Counted from the stretch's first letter, positions 25,644 to 35,126 are shown. The stretch is 64,000 nt of DNA from Brevundimonas sp. (GCF_027484365.1 NZ_JAIXTC010000022.1:1-64000); one strand, 5' to 3'. The notes: a model not told the origin generated them from the sequence alone. Numbers and translations are program-made.

Positions 25644-26009
25644 TTGAACACACCCTATCGGATCATCGTACCGTCGCAGGATCGGGACCGAGCCGACCTG
25701 ACGATGCACGTCGTGGCGATGCGCCTGGGGACGCCGATGGAAACCCTGACCCGCAAGGGCCGCCTGTCCTTGCCGGCGCTGCGGGTCCGGCGCGTGTCGC
25801 TGTATCTCGCCCATGTGGCGCTGGGCTGGACGCTCGAGCGCGTCGGTCACGCCTTCGGCCTGAACCGGCAGACTGTGTCGAGGGCCTGCACCCGGATGGA
25901 GGAGGCGCGCGACGAACCTCATCTGAACGATCTGCTCGACGAACTGGCGGCCACCATCCTCGGCCTGTGCGACGCCCCGCCGGTCACTGACCTGCCGGAG
26001 GTGGCGTGA
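25644..26009 (+). CDS. DnaA domain IV-like helix-turn-helix protein
   Basis: The 121-residue protein resembles the C-terminal double-stranded-DNA-binding domain of DnaA: VRRVSLYLAHVALGWTLERV, then HAFGLNRQTVSRACTRMEE. There is no AAA+ ATPase, so it can bind DnaA-box-like DNA but not open an origin. TTG 25644 has GGGAGGA 6-7 bases upstream and is preferred to ATG 25611. Its stop overlaps the GTG of the DUF6456 gene by 4 bases. It is divergent from ctrA across the GANTC cluster, which makes a cell-cycle role plausible. No function has been shown here. Confidence 0.8.
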   Translation: MNTPYRIIVPSQDRDRADLTMHVVAMRLGTPMETLTRKGRLSLPALRVRRVSLYLAHVALGWTLERVGHAFGLNRQTVSRACTRMEEARDEPHLNDLLDELAATILGLCDAPPVTDLPEVA

Positions 26010-26722
26010 GCGGCCCGGCGGTCCGGGCGCGCGGCCTGCTGGCGCGGGGCGGCTGGATCGACCTCGCCGCGGCGGACGGGAGCTACGCCCTGCGGATCGG
26101 CGGCGACCGCAGGGCGCGCGCCGCCATGACGCTGAACGAGGCGACCTTCCGCGCCCTCGTCGAAAGCCCCGGCCTGAAGGCGCGCAAGGGCGGCGGCTGG
26201 GTCGAACGCCCCGCCCCGACGAACCCACCCTCGCCACCACACGGCGCACCGGGTCGGATCGAGGGGGAACGGGCCGTCATGGAGCCCGACGGTCGTCTGA
26301 CCCTGCGCCGCGCCAATCTGGGAGAGAGCCCCATCGGATGGCTGGCTCGCCGCAGGGACGCCGAGGGCCGTCCCTGGCTGTCCCCCGCCGAGATCGCGGC
26401 CGCCGAACGCCTCAGGCTCGACGCCGAACGCGCTCAATCAGGTCCATCCCTGACCATGCGCTGGGACGCCCTGCCCCGCGCGGGCGGCGGCGGGTCTTCA
26501 GGGCGTCTCGAGCCCGGCGACCGCGCGCTGGCGGCGTGGCGGCGTGTCGCGGAGGCGATGGAAGCATGCGGTCCGGCCACGCGAGGTTTCGTCGAGCACA
26601 TCTGCATCCGGGGTCGGCCGATCCAGCTTGCCGAGCAGGATTTCGGACTGCGGCGGCGGGCCGGAAAATGGTTGCTCAAACAGGGGCTGGCAGCCTTGGC
26701 AGACCACTACAGGATCTTGTGA
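26006..26722 (+). CDS. DUF6456 domain protein
   Basis: This 238-residue cytoplasmic protein has a C-terminal helical DUF6456 region: GWLARRRD, LSPAEIAAAERLRLDAERAQ, LTMRWDAL, and the end reading WLLKQGLAALADHYRIL. The N-terminal part (RARGLLARGGWIDLAAADGS) is a small conserved segment. It is translationally coupled to the DnaA-like gene at a GTG start. The function is unknown, but the last 50 residues resemble a DNA-binding helical bundle. Its stop abuts the end of the convergent Crp/Fnr gene. Confidence 0.75.
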   Translation: MSGPAVRARGLLARGGWIDLAAADGSYALRIGGDRRARAAMTLNEATFRALVESPGLKARKGGGWVERPAPTNPPSPPHGAPGRIEGERAVMEPDGRLTLRRANLGESPIGWLARRRDAEGRPWLSPAEIAAAERLRLDAERAQSGPSLTMRWDALPRAGGGGSSGRLEPGDRALAAWRRVAEAMEACGPATRGFVEHICIRGRPIQLAEQDFGLRRRAGKWLLKQGLAALADHYRIL

Positions 26723-27307
26723 TCAGGCGATTCGGCGTCGGCGGATGCGGCTCAGGGCCTCCGGCGTGATCCCCAGGTAGGATGCTACCACATATTGCGG
26801 TATGCGCCGCACGATCTCGGGCCGCATCTCAATCAAACGAGCATAGCGGGTTTCCGCGGACAGCTGGAGCAGGGCGGCGTTGCGGCGCTGGACGCCGGCC
26901 ATGGCTTCCTCGATCAGACGGCGCCCGAAACGCTCCAGCGCATGATCGGCATCATAGGCGGCGAACAGGGCCGCACGGGGGATCAGCACGGCCCGCGTCG
27001 GTGCGAGAGCGTCGATATTCTGAAGCCCCGGCTGCCCGGTCGTCAGGGCGGAAACGTCGGCGAAGAACATGCCGTCGTCAAAGAATTGGCCAGTGTGCTC
27101 CACCCCGTCAGCAAGGAAATAGTAGCGGACCAGTCCCTGGCGGATGAACCAGAGCCCCTCGGCCGGGTCGCCGGCGCGAGCGAGGTGGCGGCCCTTCTCA
27201 AAAGCCTGTTCCCGCGCGCTGCTCACCAGGACCGCCAACGCCTCGGGATCCGGGACACGCGGCGTCGCCAGACGCAGGATTTCGGCCATCAGATCCGCGT
27301 TGTCCAT
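26723..27307 (-). CDS. Crp/Fnr-family transcriptional regulator
   Basis: The 194-residue protein has a cyclic-nucleotide-binding-like beta-roll (LARAGDPAEGLWFIRQGLVRY) and a short C-terminal HTH (RIPQYVVASYLGITPEALSR). No cysteine cluster for Fe-S is present. It resembles the DNA-binding regulators that sit beside oxidoreductase genes. It is the third gene of a leftward cluster after a DUF4386 membrane protein and an epimerase (gap 15 bases), so it probably regulates that cluster. ATG 27307 or GTG 27310 are both possible. Confidence 0.85.
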   Translation of the reverse strand: MDNADLMAEILRLATPRVPDPEALAVLVSSAREQAFEKGRHLARAGDPAEGLWFIRQGLVRYYFLADGVEHTGQFFDDGMFFADVSALTTGQPGLQNIDALAPTRAVLIPRAALFAAYDADHALERFGRRLIEEAMAGVQRRNAALLQLSAETRYARLIEMRPEIVRRIPQYVVASYLGITPEALSRIRRRRIA

Positions 27308-27322
27308 CACGACCGCCCCGGT

Positions 27323-28258
27323 TCAGCCCAGATGACCCCGGGTCCAGTCGATGGTCCGTGCCAGGGCGGCCTCCAACGGGGTGGAGATGTCGCCGAAGGT
27401 GCGGATGAATTTCGAATGATCGACCACGAAAGGTTGCTCGAACTCATACAGCATCTCGATGCTTTCCCTCACCGGCGGCACAAACAGACCGATCAGGCCC
27501 AGCTCAAGGCGAGTGAAGCGTTTCAGGCGGGACGGTTGCTCCGCCAGCCGGAAGGCCAGTTCCAGGAACCTTCGGGTCGAGACAGCTGGAGCGTTGGGCA
27601 CATGCCAGACCTGGCCGGCGCCCCGGTCGTCGGTCCCGAGGATCGCAAGGGCCGTGCCGAAATCCTCGACGAAAGTGTAGCTGTGCGGCGCATCTGAGTC
27701 GCCATAAACCTCGGCCGGCCTGCCCTGAACCACGGCCCGGAAGGCACGTTCGCCGACGGCGGAGCCGGCGACCCAGGGACCGAAGAAATCCGAACCCCGG
27801 GCCACCGCGACCGCGACCCGGCCAGCATCATGGGCGGCCATCAGGTCGCGATGCATGTCCGCGCGGACGCGACCTTTCCGCGTATTGGGGACCAGAGACA
27901 GGTCCTCCGTCATGACCTGCTTCACTGGGCCGTAGCCGTAGAGGTTCTCGCCCACGACCAGCCGGGCCCCAACCGAGGCGGCGGCTTCAATGGCGGCGGC
28001 CTGCAATGCAGGGAACAATCCAGGCCACTGGTGATAGGGCGGCTGGGCGCAGAGGTAGACTGCGGCGGCCCCCTCGCAGGCGCCGCGAGCGGCCGAAGGG
28101 TCGTTCAGGTCGGCGGCGATGACCTGGGCTCCGTCGGGAGGTTCCGGCATGGAGCCGCCCCGGCTGGCGAGGGCGACAGCCTGCCCCCGCCTTATCAGTG
28201 CCTGGGCAGTGGCGCGGCCCAGCGGGCCGGTTCCGAAGACGACGTGACGTGCGGTCAT
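27323..28258 (-). CDS. NAD(P)-dependent epimerase/dehydratase-like protein (atypical SDR)
   Basis: The 311-residue protein has an N-terminal Rossmann nucleotide motif (VVFGTGPLGRATAQALIRRG) and a mid-protein ENLYGYGP segment where the active Tyr of extended SDRs would lie. The usual YxxxK is not clear, so it is an atypical member that may only bind NAD(P). The substrate is unknown. It lies between a DUF4386 gene (27 bases upstream) and the Crp/Fnr gene. Confidence 0.85.
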   Translation of the reverse strand: MTARHVVFGTGPLGRATAQALIRRGQAVALASRGGSMPEPPDGAQVIAADLNDPSAARGACEGAAAVYLCAQPPYHQWPGLFPALQAAAIEAAASVGARLVVGENLYGYGPVKQVMTEDLSLVPNTRKGRVRADMHRDLMAAHDAGRVAVAVARGSDFFGPWVAGSAVGERAFRAVVQGRPAEVYGDSDAPHSYTFVEDFGTALAILGTDDRGAGQVWHVPNAPAVSTRRFLELAFRLAEQPSRLKRFTRLELGLIGLFVPPVRESIEMLYEFEQPFVVDHSKFIRTFGDISTPLEAALARTIDWTRGHLG

Positions 28259-28285
28259 GACTCAAGTTCCTTGCCGGATGCGGGA

Positions 28286-28996
28286 TCAGTGACGGGGGCG
28301 GACGGGCGTCAGGGCCCAGAGGCCGATCGCAAACAGGGCGAACTGCCAGGCGATATTGGTCAGGGTGAGCACCGGCCCCAGATCCATCCCGAACCCGGCC
28401 GGGATAGTCAGAAACAGCCCCAACCCGGTCAGGCCGAGCGTGCCCGCGAGCGCCGTCGGCAGGATCCCGCCAACACGCCAAAGGGACACGGCGATGGACA
28501 GGCTCCACAGGCCGCTGACCAGGCCGACGCCGATCACCTCGCCAATGCCGCCAGCGTAGGCATTGATCGCGCTGAACAGCAGATCGATACCACCCGTGGC
28601 AGCGCCGGATTGGTTATAGGCGTCGGCCAGGGCGGGCATGACGAACAGCCACCGGCTGATGCCGATCGCTTTCGCGAGCGCCGCAAATGTGGCGAGCGAC
28701 AGATTCAGGCCCGCCATCGGTCCCGACAGGCCGAGCCGGCCGTTGAGGGCAGCGGTGGCAGGCACGAGTAGCAGCGCGGCGGCCAGATAGCTGGCGTAGC
28801 CCATGAGGACGGCCGGCTTGTTCTCCAGAAGGCGCGGCAGGGCGATGGCGGCCGGGTCGTCCAGACTGGCGGGCCAGTCGATCGCGGACGAGAGGATGAA
28901 GAAGGTGGTCCAGATCAGCACAAACTGGGCCGACAAGGTCAGTCCGGCCCAGAGGCCCGACACGCGACTGGGCACGGGCGAAGCGGTCAAAGTCAT
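28286..28996 (-). CDS. DUF4386-like integral membrane protein
   Basis: The 236-residue protein has about six hydrophobic helices and the DUF4386-type segment NLSLATFAALAKAIGISRW with a following GGIDLLFSAINAYAGGIGEV. It has no charged catalytic motif. It is the first gene of the three-gene leftward cluster. The function of DUF4386 proteins is unknown. Confidence 0.7.
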   Translation of the reverse strand: MTLTASPVPSRVSGLWAGLTLSAQFVLIWTTFFILSSAIDWPASLDDPAAIALPRLLENKPAVLMGYASYLAAALLLVPATAALNGRLGLSGPMAGLNLSLATFAALAKAIGISRWLFVMPALADAYNQSGAATGGIDLLFSAINAYAGGIGEVIGVGLVSGLWSLSIAVSLWRVGGILPTALAGTLGLTGLGLFLTIPAGFGMDLGPVLTLTNIAWQFALFAIGLWALTPVRPRH

Positions 28997-29088
28997 TGTG
29001 GTCTCCTTCGGCCCGAACGTGGGCGACGGAGAACTTGTGACGTGAGGCCGGGCGTACCGCCTTGATCCGGGTTAAGAAGAACGCCGGT

Positions 29089-29517
29089 TCAGTTCGAACC
29101 CATCGCCTCCTGCCGGATCCGCCCGACCATGGCGTTGAGTCCATTGGCCCTCTGCCGCGTCAACGCTTGCGGCAGGCCGAGCCGGTCCAGCGCCGCCTTC
29201 GCGTCAAAGGCCAATATCTGGTCGGCCGGCCGCCCTGAATAGAGCTTCAGCAGCAGCGCCACGTTGCCCTTGGAGATGGCGCTGTCGCTGTCGGCTCGGA
29301 ACGTCAGCCGGCCACCCTCCCGCCCCGAGGCGAGCCAAACCTGGGCCGCGCAGCCGGGCACCTTGTTGGCCTCGTTCCGGTCGGCGTCCGGCAGGGGTGC
29401 CAGATCCTTGCCGAGGTCGATGACGTAGGCGATCCGTTGTTCCCAGTCCTCCAGCACCTCGAAATCCTCGGCCAGTTCGTTCAGGGTCGCGTCGATGCTG
29501 TCGGCCGGTTCGATCAT
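29089..29517 (-). CDS. sufE: SufE-family Fe-S cluster assembly sulfur acceptor
   Basis: The 142-residue protein accepts persulfide sulfur from SufS for Fe-S cluster assembly. The acceptor cysteine is in NKVPGCAAQVWL (about residue 56). WEQRIAYVIDLGKDLAPLP, the loop SDSAISKGNVALLLKLYSG and a C-terminal helix are typical. It stands alone here, apart from the suf operon. ATG 29517 gives a normal family length. Confidence 0.93.
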   Translation of the reverse strand: MIEPADSIDATLNELAEDFEVLEDWEQRIAYVIDLGKDLAPLPDADRNEANKVPGCAAQVWLASGREGGRLTFRADSDSAISKGNVALLLKLYSGRPADQILAFDAKAALDRLGLPQALTRQRANGLNAMVGRIRQEAMGSN

Positions 29518-29672
29518 GCCCCGTCAGATAGGCCGCGCGCGGAGTAACGACAACCGGCCCGTCCATCCCCGGTTGTCGGCCCTGGCGCACCCCGACGGAG
29601 TCGCCTCCTGCGGGTGCGGGCTTTAGGCGACTCGGCTGCAACGCTAGTCTCGCCGGCTGGCGCCCTCCCCAT

Positions 29673-31409
29673 ATGGCCCCTCGCCCCGGCCGCCCGGACA
29701 CCTGTTTGACCTCTGCCCCCCGCCACGATCCGCACGCCTCTCCGCCGCCATCGCGCGCGATGGGCGACGGACTGTCGGCATTGACGGCCTGGCACGCGGC
29801 CTGGGCCGGGGGTGCGATCCTCTCGCTCGTGACCGGTGCGACCCTGGGCTGGCTCAGCGGCCCGGCGATCTTCGGCGCCGCGGCCATCGCAGTACCCGGC
29901 CTCGCGGGCCTTGCCCTGGTATGGCGGGACGGAACGGGCGAGCGCTCCTTGTTGCTGATGGTGTGGACCCTCGCGGCCCTGGCAGCCGCCATGCTGTCGG
30001 GCGGACTGGCCGGACCTCTGGCCGGGTACGGGATCATGCCCTTCGTCGCAGCCCTGGCGCTCGGCGGCCCCCGGCATGGCGTCAGACTGGCCCAGGCGGG
30101 CGCGGTCGGATCGGGGGTCGCGGCGCTCGGCGGCCAGCTCTCTGCCCTTTTCGTCGGCCAACCGGAGAGCCAGCCCCTGTCGGCGTCGGCCTCCGTCGTC
30201 CTCGCCATGGTCTTCGCCGTTCTGGCCGTGCGCCTTTCATGGCGGCTACGCGAAAACAAGCTGAACGCCGCGGAAGCCATGAGCCAGCGCATCGAGACCC
30301 TGCTGGCCGCCCAGCCGGCGCTCACACTGGTGCTCGAGCCGGCGGGTCGCATCCTGGCCGCCTACGGTTCCGCCCCGCCCGCCCTGGACCCTGAGGGCCT
30401 GTTCCAGTCGGGCCTGTTCGCCGCTGTCCACGCCCCCGACCGTCCCGCCGTCCTCGCCGCCATTGACCGCGCGGTGGCAGGCCAGGAAGGCCAGGCCCAG
30501 TTCGCGCCGCGGATCGCGCTCGATCGCCGCGTCAATCTGATCATTCGCCGGATGGACGACGGAGACAGCGGCCCGCGCCTGATTGCCCAGGCCTTCGACG
30601 ACACCCGTCAGTTCGCCACCGAGATCGGCCTGGAGGCCGCCCGTGCCGAGGCCGAGGCCAGGGACAGCGGCAAGACCCGCTTCCTCGCCAACATGTCCCA
30701 CGAACTGCGCACGCCGCTGAATGCGGTGCTCGGCTTCTCCGACATCATGCGCCAGCGCCTGTTCGGACCCCTGCCCCAGAAGTATGCCGACTATGCCGAC
30801 AGCATTCACGAGGCCGGCGGCCACCTGCTGGAACTGATCAACGACGTGCTCGACGTGTCCAAGATCGAGGCCGAACGCTACGAGCTGTCGCGCGAAAGGT
30901 TCGACGCCCGCGAGGTGGTTTCCGCCGCCGTCGCCCTCGTTCGCGTCACGGCGACCGACAAGGGCATCGGCCTCAACAGCCTCGTCCCGGACGACCCCCT
31001 GACCGTCGACGCTGATCGCCGCGCGCTCAAGCAGATCACGCTCAATCTGTTGTCCAACGCGATCAAATTCACCCCGGCTGGCGGATCGGTGACCCTGACG
31101 CTGGAGGTCATCGGCCCTTACCTGGAGCTGGTTGTATCGGACACCGGCGTCGGCATCGCCGCCCGCGACCTGAAACGCCTCGGTCGCCCGTTCGAACAGG
31201 CCGGTGCCGTCGAGCAGAAGATCCAGGGCACTGGCCTCGGCCTCTCCCTGGTCCGCGCCCTCGCCGAACTGCACGGCGGCCGGATGAGCCTCGACTCGAC
31301 CCTCGGCGAGGGCACGGCGGTCACGGTGCGAATGCCGGTCGCGGTCGCCGTGCGCCCGGTCGCGCCCGAAGGCGGAGCGGAGATCATTGCGCTGAACCTG
31401 GGCGGCTAG
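29673..31409 (+). CDS. Membrane sensor histidine kinase, DivJ/PleC type
   Basis: The 578-residue kinase has about six N-terminal transmembrane helices (residues 40-195), a PAS-like linker (about 205-315), HisKA with His343 in MSHELRTPLNAVLGFSDIMR, and HATPase with N-box NLLSNAIKFTP and GTGLGLSLVRAL. The six-helix membrane sensor followed by a PAS-like region and a PleC/DivJ-like HisKA resembles Caulobacter DivJ (about 600 residues), which phosphorylates DivK and so restrains CtrA. DivJ is favoured by topology but I cannot exclude another paralogue. No good ribosome site precedes ATG 29673; 29760 is an alternative. Its TAG stop is shared with the opposing gene (CTAG). Confidence 0.85.
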   Translation: MAPRPGRPDTCLTSAPRHDPHASPPPSRAMGDGLSALTAWHAAWAGGAILSLVTGATLGWLSGPAIFGAAAIAVPGLAGLALVWRDGTGERSLLLMVWTLAALAAAMLSGGLAGPLAGYGIMPFVAALALGGPRHGVRLAQAGAVGSGVAALGGQLSALFVGQPESQPLSASASVVLAMVFAVLAVRLSWRLRENKLNAAEAMSQRIETLLAAQPALTLVLEPAGRILAAYGSAPPALDPEGLFQSGLFAAVHAPDRPAVLAAIDRAVAGQEGQAQFAPRIALDRRVNLIIRRMDDGDSGPRLIAQAFDDTRQFATEIGLEAARAEAEARDSGKTRFLANMSHELRTPLNAVLGFSDIMRQRLFGPLPQKYADYADSIHEAGGHLLELINDVLDVSKIEAERYELSRERFDAREVVSAAVALVRVTATDKGIGLNSLVPDDPLTVDADRRALKQITLNLLSNAIKFTPAGGSVTLTLEVIGPYLELVVSDTGVGIAARDLKRLGRPFEQAGAVEQKIQGTGLGLSLVRALAELHGGRMSLDSTLGEGTAVTVRMPVAVAVRPVAPEGGAEIIALNLGG

Positions 31410-32296
31410 ACCGTGCCCAAGGCCACGAACGCCCGCGCTGCCGCGAAGTCCCCGGCCTCGAAGGTCGCGGTCGCGACGCTGCCGTCGCGGAACAGGAACT
31501 GGATCAGGAAGGGCTCGCGCGGGTCGAGGCGGGACAGCCGGTCGCCCGCCGTCGACGGGAAATACCAGGTCTCGCCCTGGGTCTTGCCGGTCATCAGCAA
31601 GGTCGCCGCGGCCGGGGCGGTTCCGGCGGACCAGACTTCCTGGCGCGCGGTCTCGGGCGGCAGGACCGCGCGGCCGGAGGCAGTTAGCCACGGACGGGCG
31701 GCCAGGGTCGGGTCGCGCATCACGATCCGCGTCGCATAGGGACGCGGACGGCCCACGAAGGACACGACCGCCGAAAGGGTTTCTCCGCCGAATACGGTGC
31801 CCGAGCCCGGAGCGGCTGCGCTGAGGCCGAACCGCACCGGCGAGGCGCCGGTGACCGAGGTCTGCACCAGACGCCAGGTCGCGACCTCCCGACGGACACG
31901 ATCCGCGGTCCAGGTGGCGCGGTCGCCGATGAAATCCATCCGGGGAATGCGCTGCCAGCCGGCGAAGGCGTCGGCGACCCGGTCCCGCACCGTGGCCAGT
32001 TCGGGGTTGGCGCAGGAGACCTGACGCGCCCGCGACCGGGCCCGCGCGGCCGTCGCCTGAAGCGTCGCCTCTGTCGTGCCGGCGCGCAGGGCCGCCCCCC
32101 GCGACTGCAGGGTCGCGGCCGACAGGGCCCCCGCGACCGGCGCCAGGAACAGCCGGCATTTCTCGTGCGCCGCCAGAATGAAGGTCCGATCGTAGAAGGT
32201 CCCGGTGCCGTCGGCGAAGGCGGCCGCGGGCGTCGTCGCCATCAGGACAGCGGCGGTCATGGCTCTGGCGGTGCGGGTCGAAAGGCCTATCCTCAT
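31406..32296 (-). CDS. Secreted protein of unknown function
   Basis: The 296-residue protein has a signal peptide (ending near AAAFAD). A conserved-looking helical region with two cysteines (about residues 46 and 93) and the segment WQRIPRMDFIGDRATWTADR follows, with a beta-rich C-terminal half. I do not recognise a domain. It is convergent with the DivJ/PleC-type kinase and the stops share CTAG. Confidence 0.6.
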   Translation of the reverse strand: MRIGLSTRTARAMTAAVLMATTPAAAFADGTGTFYDRTFILAAHEKCRLFLAPVAGALSAATLQSRGAALRAGTTEATLQATAARARSRARQVSCANPELATVRDRVADAFAGWQRIPRMDFIGDRATWTADRVRREVATWRLVQTSVTGASPVRFGLSAAAPGSGTVFGGETLSAVVSFVGRPRPYATRIVMRDPTLAARPWLTASGRAVLPPETARQEVWSAGTAPAAATLLMTGKTQGETWYFPSTAGDRLSRLDPREPFLIQFLFRDGSVATATFEAGDFAAARAFVALGTV

Positions 32297-32351
32297 GAGC
32301 CCACCGTAGCGCCACGGCGTTCCGGTCCCGTTTCCGAGCAGGGTTACCGAT

Positions 32352-32678
32352 TTGCTTCTGAACTCAGACCTGTGGGTCGGCGCCCTGATCCGCCGCGCCG
32401 GGATCGAAGGGGCCAGTGCGACCGTCGTGCGCCGGGGCGACGCACGCGCCGGGACCGTGATCGTGAAGGCCTACAACACCTCCGACCGGACGGCGCGGCT
32501 GTATTCGGAAGCCTTCGGCCAGGATGGAGACCGACTCTGGATCCAGCCGGTCAGCGGGACCGAAAGCGAACTGGACGCCTATATCGAACGCCAGCGCACC
32601 TATGACCCGGACCTCTGGGTGGTCGAGGTGGAAGATCGCGAGGGCCGGCATTTCATCGTCGAGACGGTCCAGGACTGA
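32352..32678 (+). CDS. DUF1491 family protein
   Basis: The 108-residue soluble protein matches DUF1491: WVGALIRRAGIEGASATVVR near the start, VIVKAYN, WIQPVSG and IERQRTYDPDLWVVEVEDR. The function is unknown. The start is TTG 32352, placed so that the protein begins shortly before WVGALIRR, as in relatives. Confidence 0.85.
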   Translation: MLLNSDLWVGALIRRAGIEGASATVVRRGDARAGTVIVKAYNTSDRTARLYSEAFGQDGDRLWIQPVSGTESELDAYIERQRTYDPDLWVVEVEDREGRHFIVETVQD

Positions 32679-32790
32679 GCCCTTCAACAGTCGAAAATCC
32701 TTAACGACGTTCGGGAACCGGATTGAAAACCACTCGGACCTAGGGTCACGACGTCGGCGAGAAACGTCGGCGGCAAGCGAGTGCCCCAAT

Positions 32791-33171
32791 ATGCTGTTTC
32801 TCCTGAACGACGTGGTGTTCGACCTGGACGAGGCCTCTCCGGTCACGTCGGCCGATGCGCGCCGGTTCGAGAAGCTGGGCTTCGACTATCTGATGGAACT
32901 CGGCTGCGAGCTTTTTGCAGAAGACCCGCTGCTTCACCGGAACGATCCCGAACGCGCCCGTCGTCTCGCCTGGCTGATCCACGACCGCTCGCCGGAGGTG
33001 AACGCCGCCCTGTTCGCGGCACCCGAGACAGACTGCGACCCGGCCCTGGTCGAGCCGCAGTTCTGCGCCCTGCCCGCCGCCGTGCTGGACCAGCTCATGT
33101 TGCGCGGCCGCAAGGGCAAGCTGGACGCCGTCGCCGCGGACCGCGCCGTCTGGGGCAGAATGGCCGCCTGA
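32791..33171 (+). CDS. Hypothetical protein
   Basis: The 126-residue protein begins MLFLLNDVVFDLDEAS. It is mostly helical, with WLIHDRSPEVNAALF in the middle and a final RKGKLDAVAADRAVWGR. No domain is recognised and no signal peptide or membrane segment is present. The frame is intact, with codon use like its neighbours. It lies alone between a DUF1491 gene and a secreted zincin. Confidence 0.6.
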   Translation: MLFLLNDVVFDLDEASPVTSADARRFEKLGFDYLMELGCELFAEDPLLHRNDPERARRLAWLIHDRSPEVNAALFAAPETDCDPALVEPQFCALPAAVLDQLMLRGRKGKLDAVAADRAVWGRMAA

Positions 33172-33247
33172 GGCCAGGCCGTCACACCGACGCTTGTCTA
33201 TCGGACGCATGCCCCGCTAGGTTGAAACCTTCTCGGGAAGTTCAGCC

Positions 33248-34777
33248 ATGCGTATCTCTTTCGCCTTGCGGGGTCTCTCGCTCGCCGTGGCCCTCGTCAT
33301 CTGTGCCGCTGCCCCGGCACGCGCGGACTTCCTGCGCGCCGAGACCGAGCATTTCGTCATCCAGGGCGAGATCAGCCGGGGCGCCATCTCCGAATACGCC
33401 CGCAAGGTCGAACGCTTCCACGAGATGCTCGAGATGTTTCGGCCGCCGAATAGCGACGAGTTCGCAGCGCCCAAGCTCTGGATCTATCTGGCGGCCAACA
33501 ATGAGACGATGCGGCAGGTCTGGCCCGGAGTGCCGACGACGGTCGGGGGCTTCTACAGCCGCAACGACGGCCGGATCTACGCGGTGGTCGACCTGAGCAA
33601 TGAGAACAGCGACTCCATCCTGTTCCACGAATACGCTCACCACTACATGTTCCAGTACCACAACGAGGCCTACCCGGCCTGGTTCGTGGAAGGATTCGCC
33701 GAATATCTGGCGCCCTCCGACCTTCGCTGGGGGCGCATCCGCTACGGTCTTTGGAGCGAGGGCCGACTCAATTCCCTGGCCCAGGCCAATAACTGGATCC
33801 CGATGCGTACCGTGCTGAGCGCGCGACCCAATCTCGGTTCCAGACAGGGCTCCGCCTACTACGCGCAAGCCTGGCTGCTGACCCACTACATGAACGGGAC
33901 GCCCGAGCGACAACGCCAATTCAGCGCCTATCTCGCCGCCGTCGCAAGGGGCGAGGAGTCCGTGGCGGCCTTCGAGGCGCAGACCGGCCAGACACCTGAA
34001 CGACTGACCAACAGCCTGCGGGCCTACCTGGGGCGCGGCGTGACGGTGTACACCCTGACCCAGGCCCTGCCGGTGGCCGAGGTGACCGTTACGGCCCTGC
34101 CCGACAGCACGAAGGATGCGATCTGGCTGGATCTGCGTTCGATGCGTTCGCTGGGTGACGACAAGGATGCTCTGATCCAGCGGGTCAGGACGATGGCCGC
34201 GCGCCATCCGGGCGAGCGCCTGCCGACCGTGACCCTGGCCAAATTTCTCATCGAGGCCGAACTGCCCGCAGAAGCGATCACCACGCTGGAACCGGTGATC
34301 GCCGCAGACCCCGCCGATGCGGAGGCGCTATGGCTGATGGCCAGTGCCGAGATGGATGTCGCCGACGACCTCGAAGACCCCGCCGCACGCGCGGCCCTGA
34401 TGCGTCAGGCACAGCTTCGACTGGGCGCCGCCTATGAGGCCGATCCGCTCGATTTCCGGGTCTACATGGCCCTGCTGCGCAATCGCCGCAGCGCACCGGG
34501 CTATCCCAGCGACAACGATCTGAACATCGCGGTGTCCGCCTATCGACTGGCTCCACAACTGGGGTCCACGGCGTTCGAGGCTGCACAGATCCTGATGGCC
34601 AAGGAACAGTATCTCGAGGCCGTGAGCGTTCTGTCGCCGCTGGCGAACAACCCGCATGACGGCGGAGACCTCGCCTCGGTGCGCGAGCTGCTGGCGCAGG
34701 CGCGTGAGCGCGCCGGCCTTGAGCCGCTGACGACGGACGCGCCGCCGGCGGTCGAGGAGACCGGGCCGGCTGACTGA
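33248..34777 (+). CDS. Secreted zincin (gluzincin type) with repeat-like helical C-terminus
   Basis: The 509-residue exported protein has a signal peptide (cut near ARADF). The metal site is HEYAHHYM (about residue 126), with a downstream Glu in AWFVEGFAEYL, the pattern of gluzincin peptidases. The C-terminal half (about 270-480) is helical and tetratricopeptide-like (AEAITTLEPVIAADPADAEA and similar units). The substrate is unknown. It resembles DUF1570-type periplasmic peptidases of Caulobacterales. It ends 5 bases from a convergent small membrane gene. Confidence 0.8.
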   Translation: MRISFALRGLSLAVALVICAAAPARADFLRAETEHFVIQGEISRGAISEYARKVERFHEMLEMFRPPNSDEFAAPKLWIYLAANNETMRQVWPGVPTTVGGFYSRNDGRIYAVVDLSNENSDSILFHEYAHHYMFQYHNEAYPAWFVEGFAEYLAPSDLRWGRIRYGLWSEGRLNSLAQANNWIPMRTVLSARPNLGSRQGSAYYAQAWLLTHYMNGTPERQRQFSAYLAAVARGEESVAAFEAQTGQTPERLTNSLRAYLGRGVTVYTLTQALPVAEVTVTALPDSTKDAIWLDLRSMRSLGDDKDALIQRVRTMAARHPGERLPTVTLAKFLIEAELPAEAITTLEPVIAADPADAEALWLMASAEMDVADDLEDPAARAALMRQAQLRLGAAYEADPLDFRVYMALLRNRRSAPGYPSDNDLNIAVSAYRLAPQLGSTAFEAAQILMAKEQYLEAVSVLSPLANNPHDGGDLASVRELLAQARERAGLEPLTTDAPPAVEETGPAD

Positions 34778-34782
34778 CGTCC

Positions 34783-34944
34783 CTACATCAGGACGTTGAA
34801 CACCACATGCACGAGACCGGCCGTCCCGATGATCACGCCGAAGCCCGCGAGCAGGCAGATTGCGGGGTGAAACTCGCGTTCCGTGAACCGTCTGGAAGGC
34901 GCCCGGACGGTCGAAACGCGGTGTGCTGAATCCAGCAGAGCCAT
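34783..34944 (-). CDS. Small single-pass membrane protein
   Basis: This 53-residue protein has a basic N-terminal half and one C-terminal transmembrane helix (about residues 29-52, AICLLAGFGVIIGTAG). AAGGAAA lies about 8 bases before ATG 34944, which supports translation. I do not recognise a family. Confidence 0.5.
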   Translation of the reverse strand: MALLDSAHRVSTVRAPSRRFTEREFHPAICLLAGFGVIIGTAGLVHVVFNVLM

Positions 34945-35126
34945 AGCCGTTTCCTTCTTCCCTGCGGCGTCCGGCTCATGTCCGGAACGTCTCGCGCTGA
35001 CGAGAATGACTCCAAAGACCTGTGATGGCGAGCGGTTTCCGACTGCATTGTCGAACGACCTTCGAGAACGGGCAAAGACGCCCGCCCGCGTGACTTTCAA
35101 GCCGTCGCGCGCTACCTCCCGCCCCC

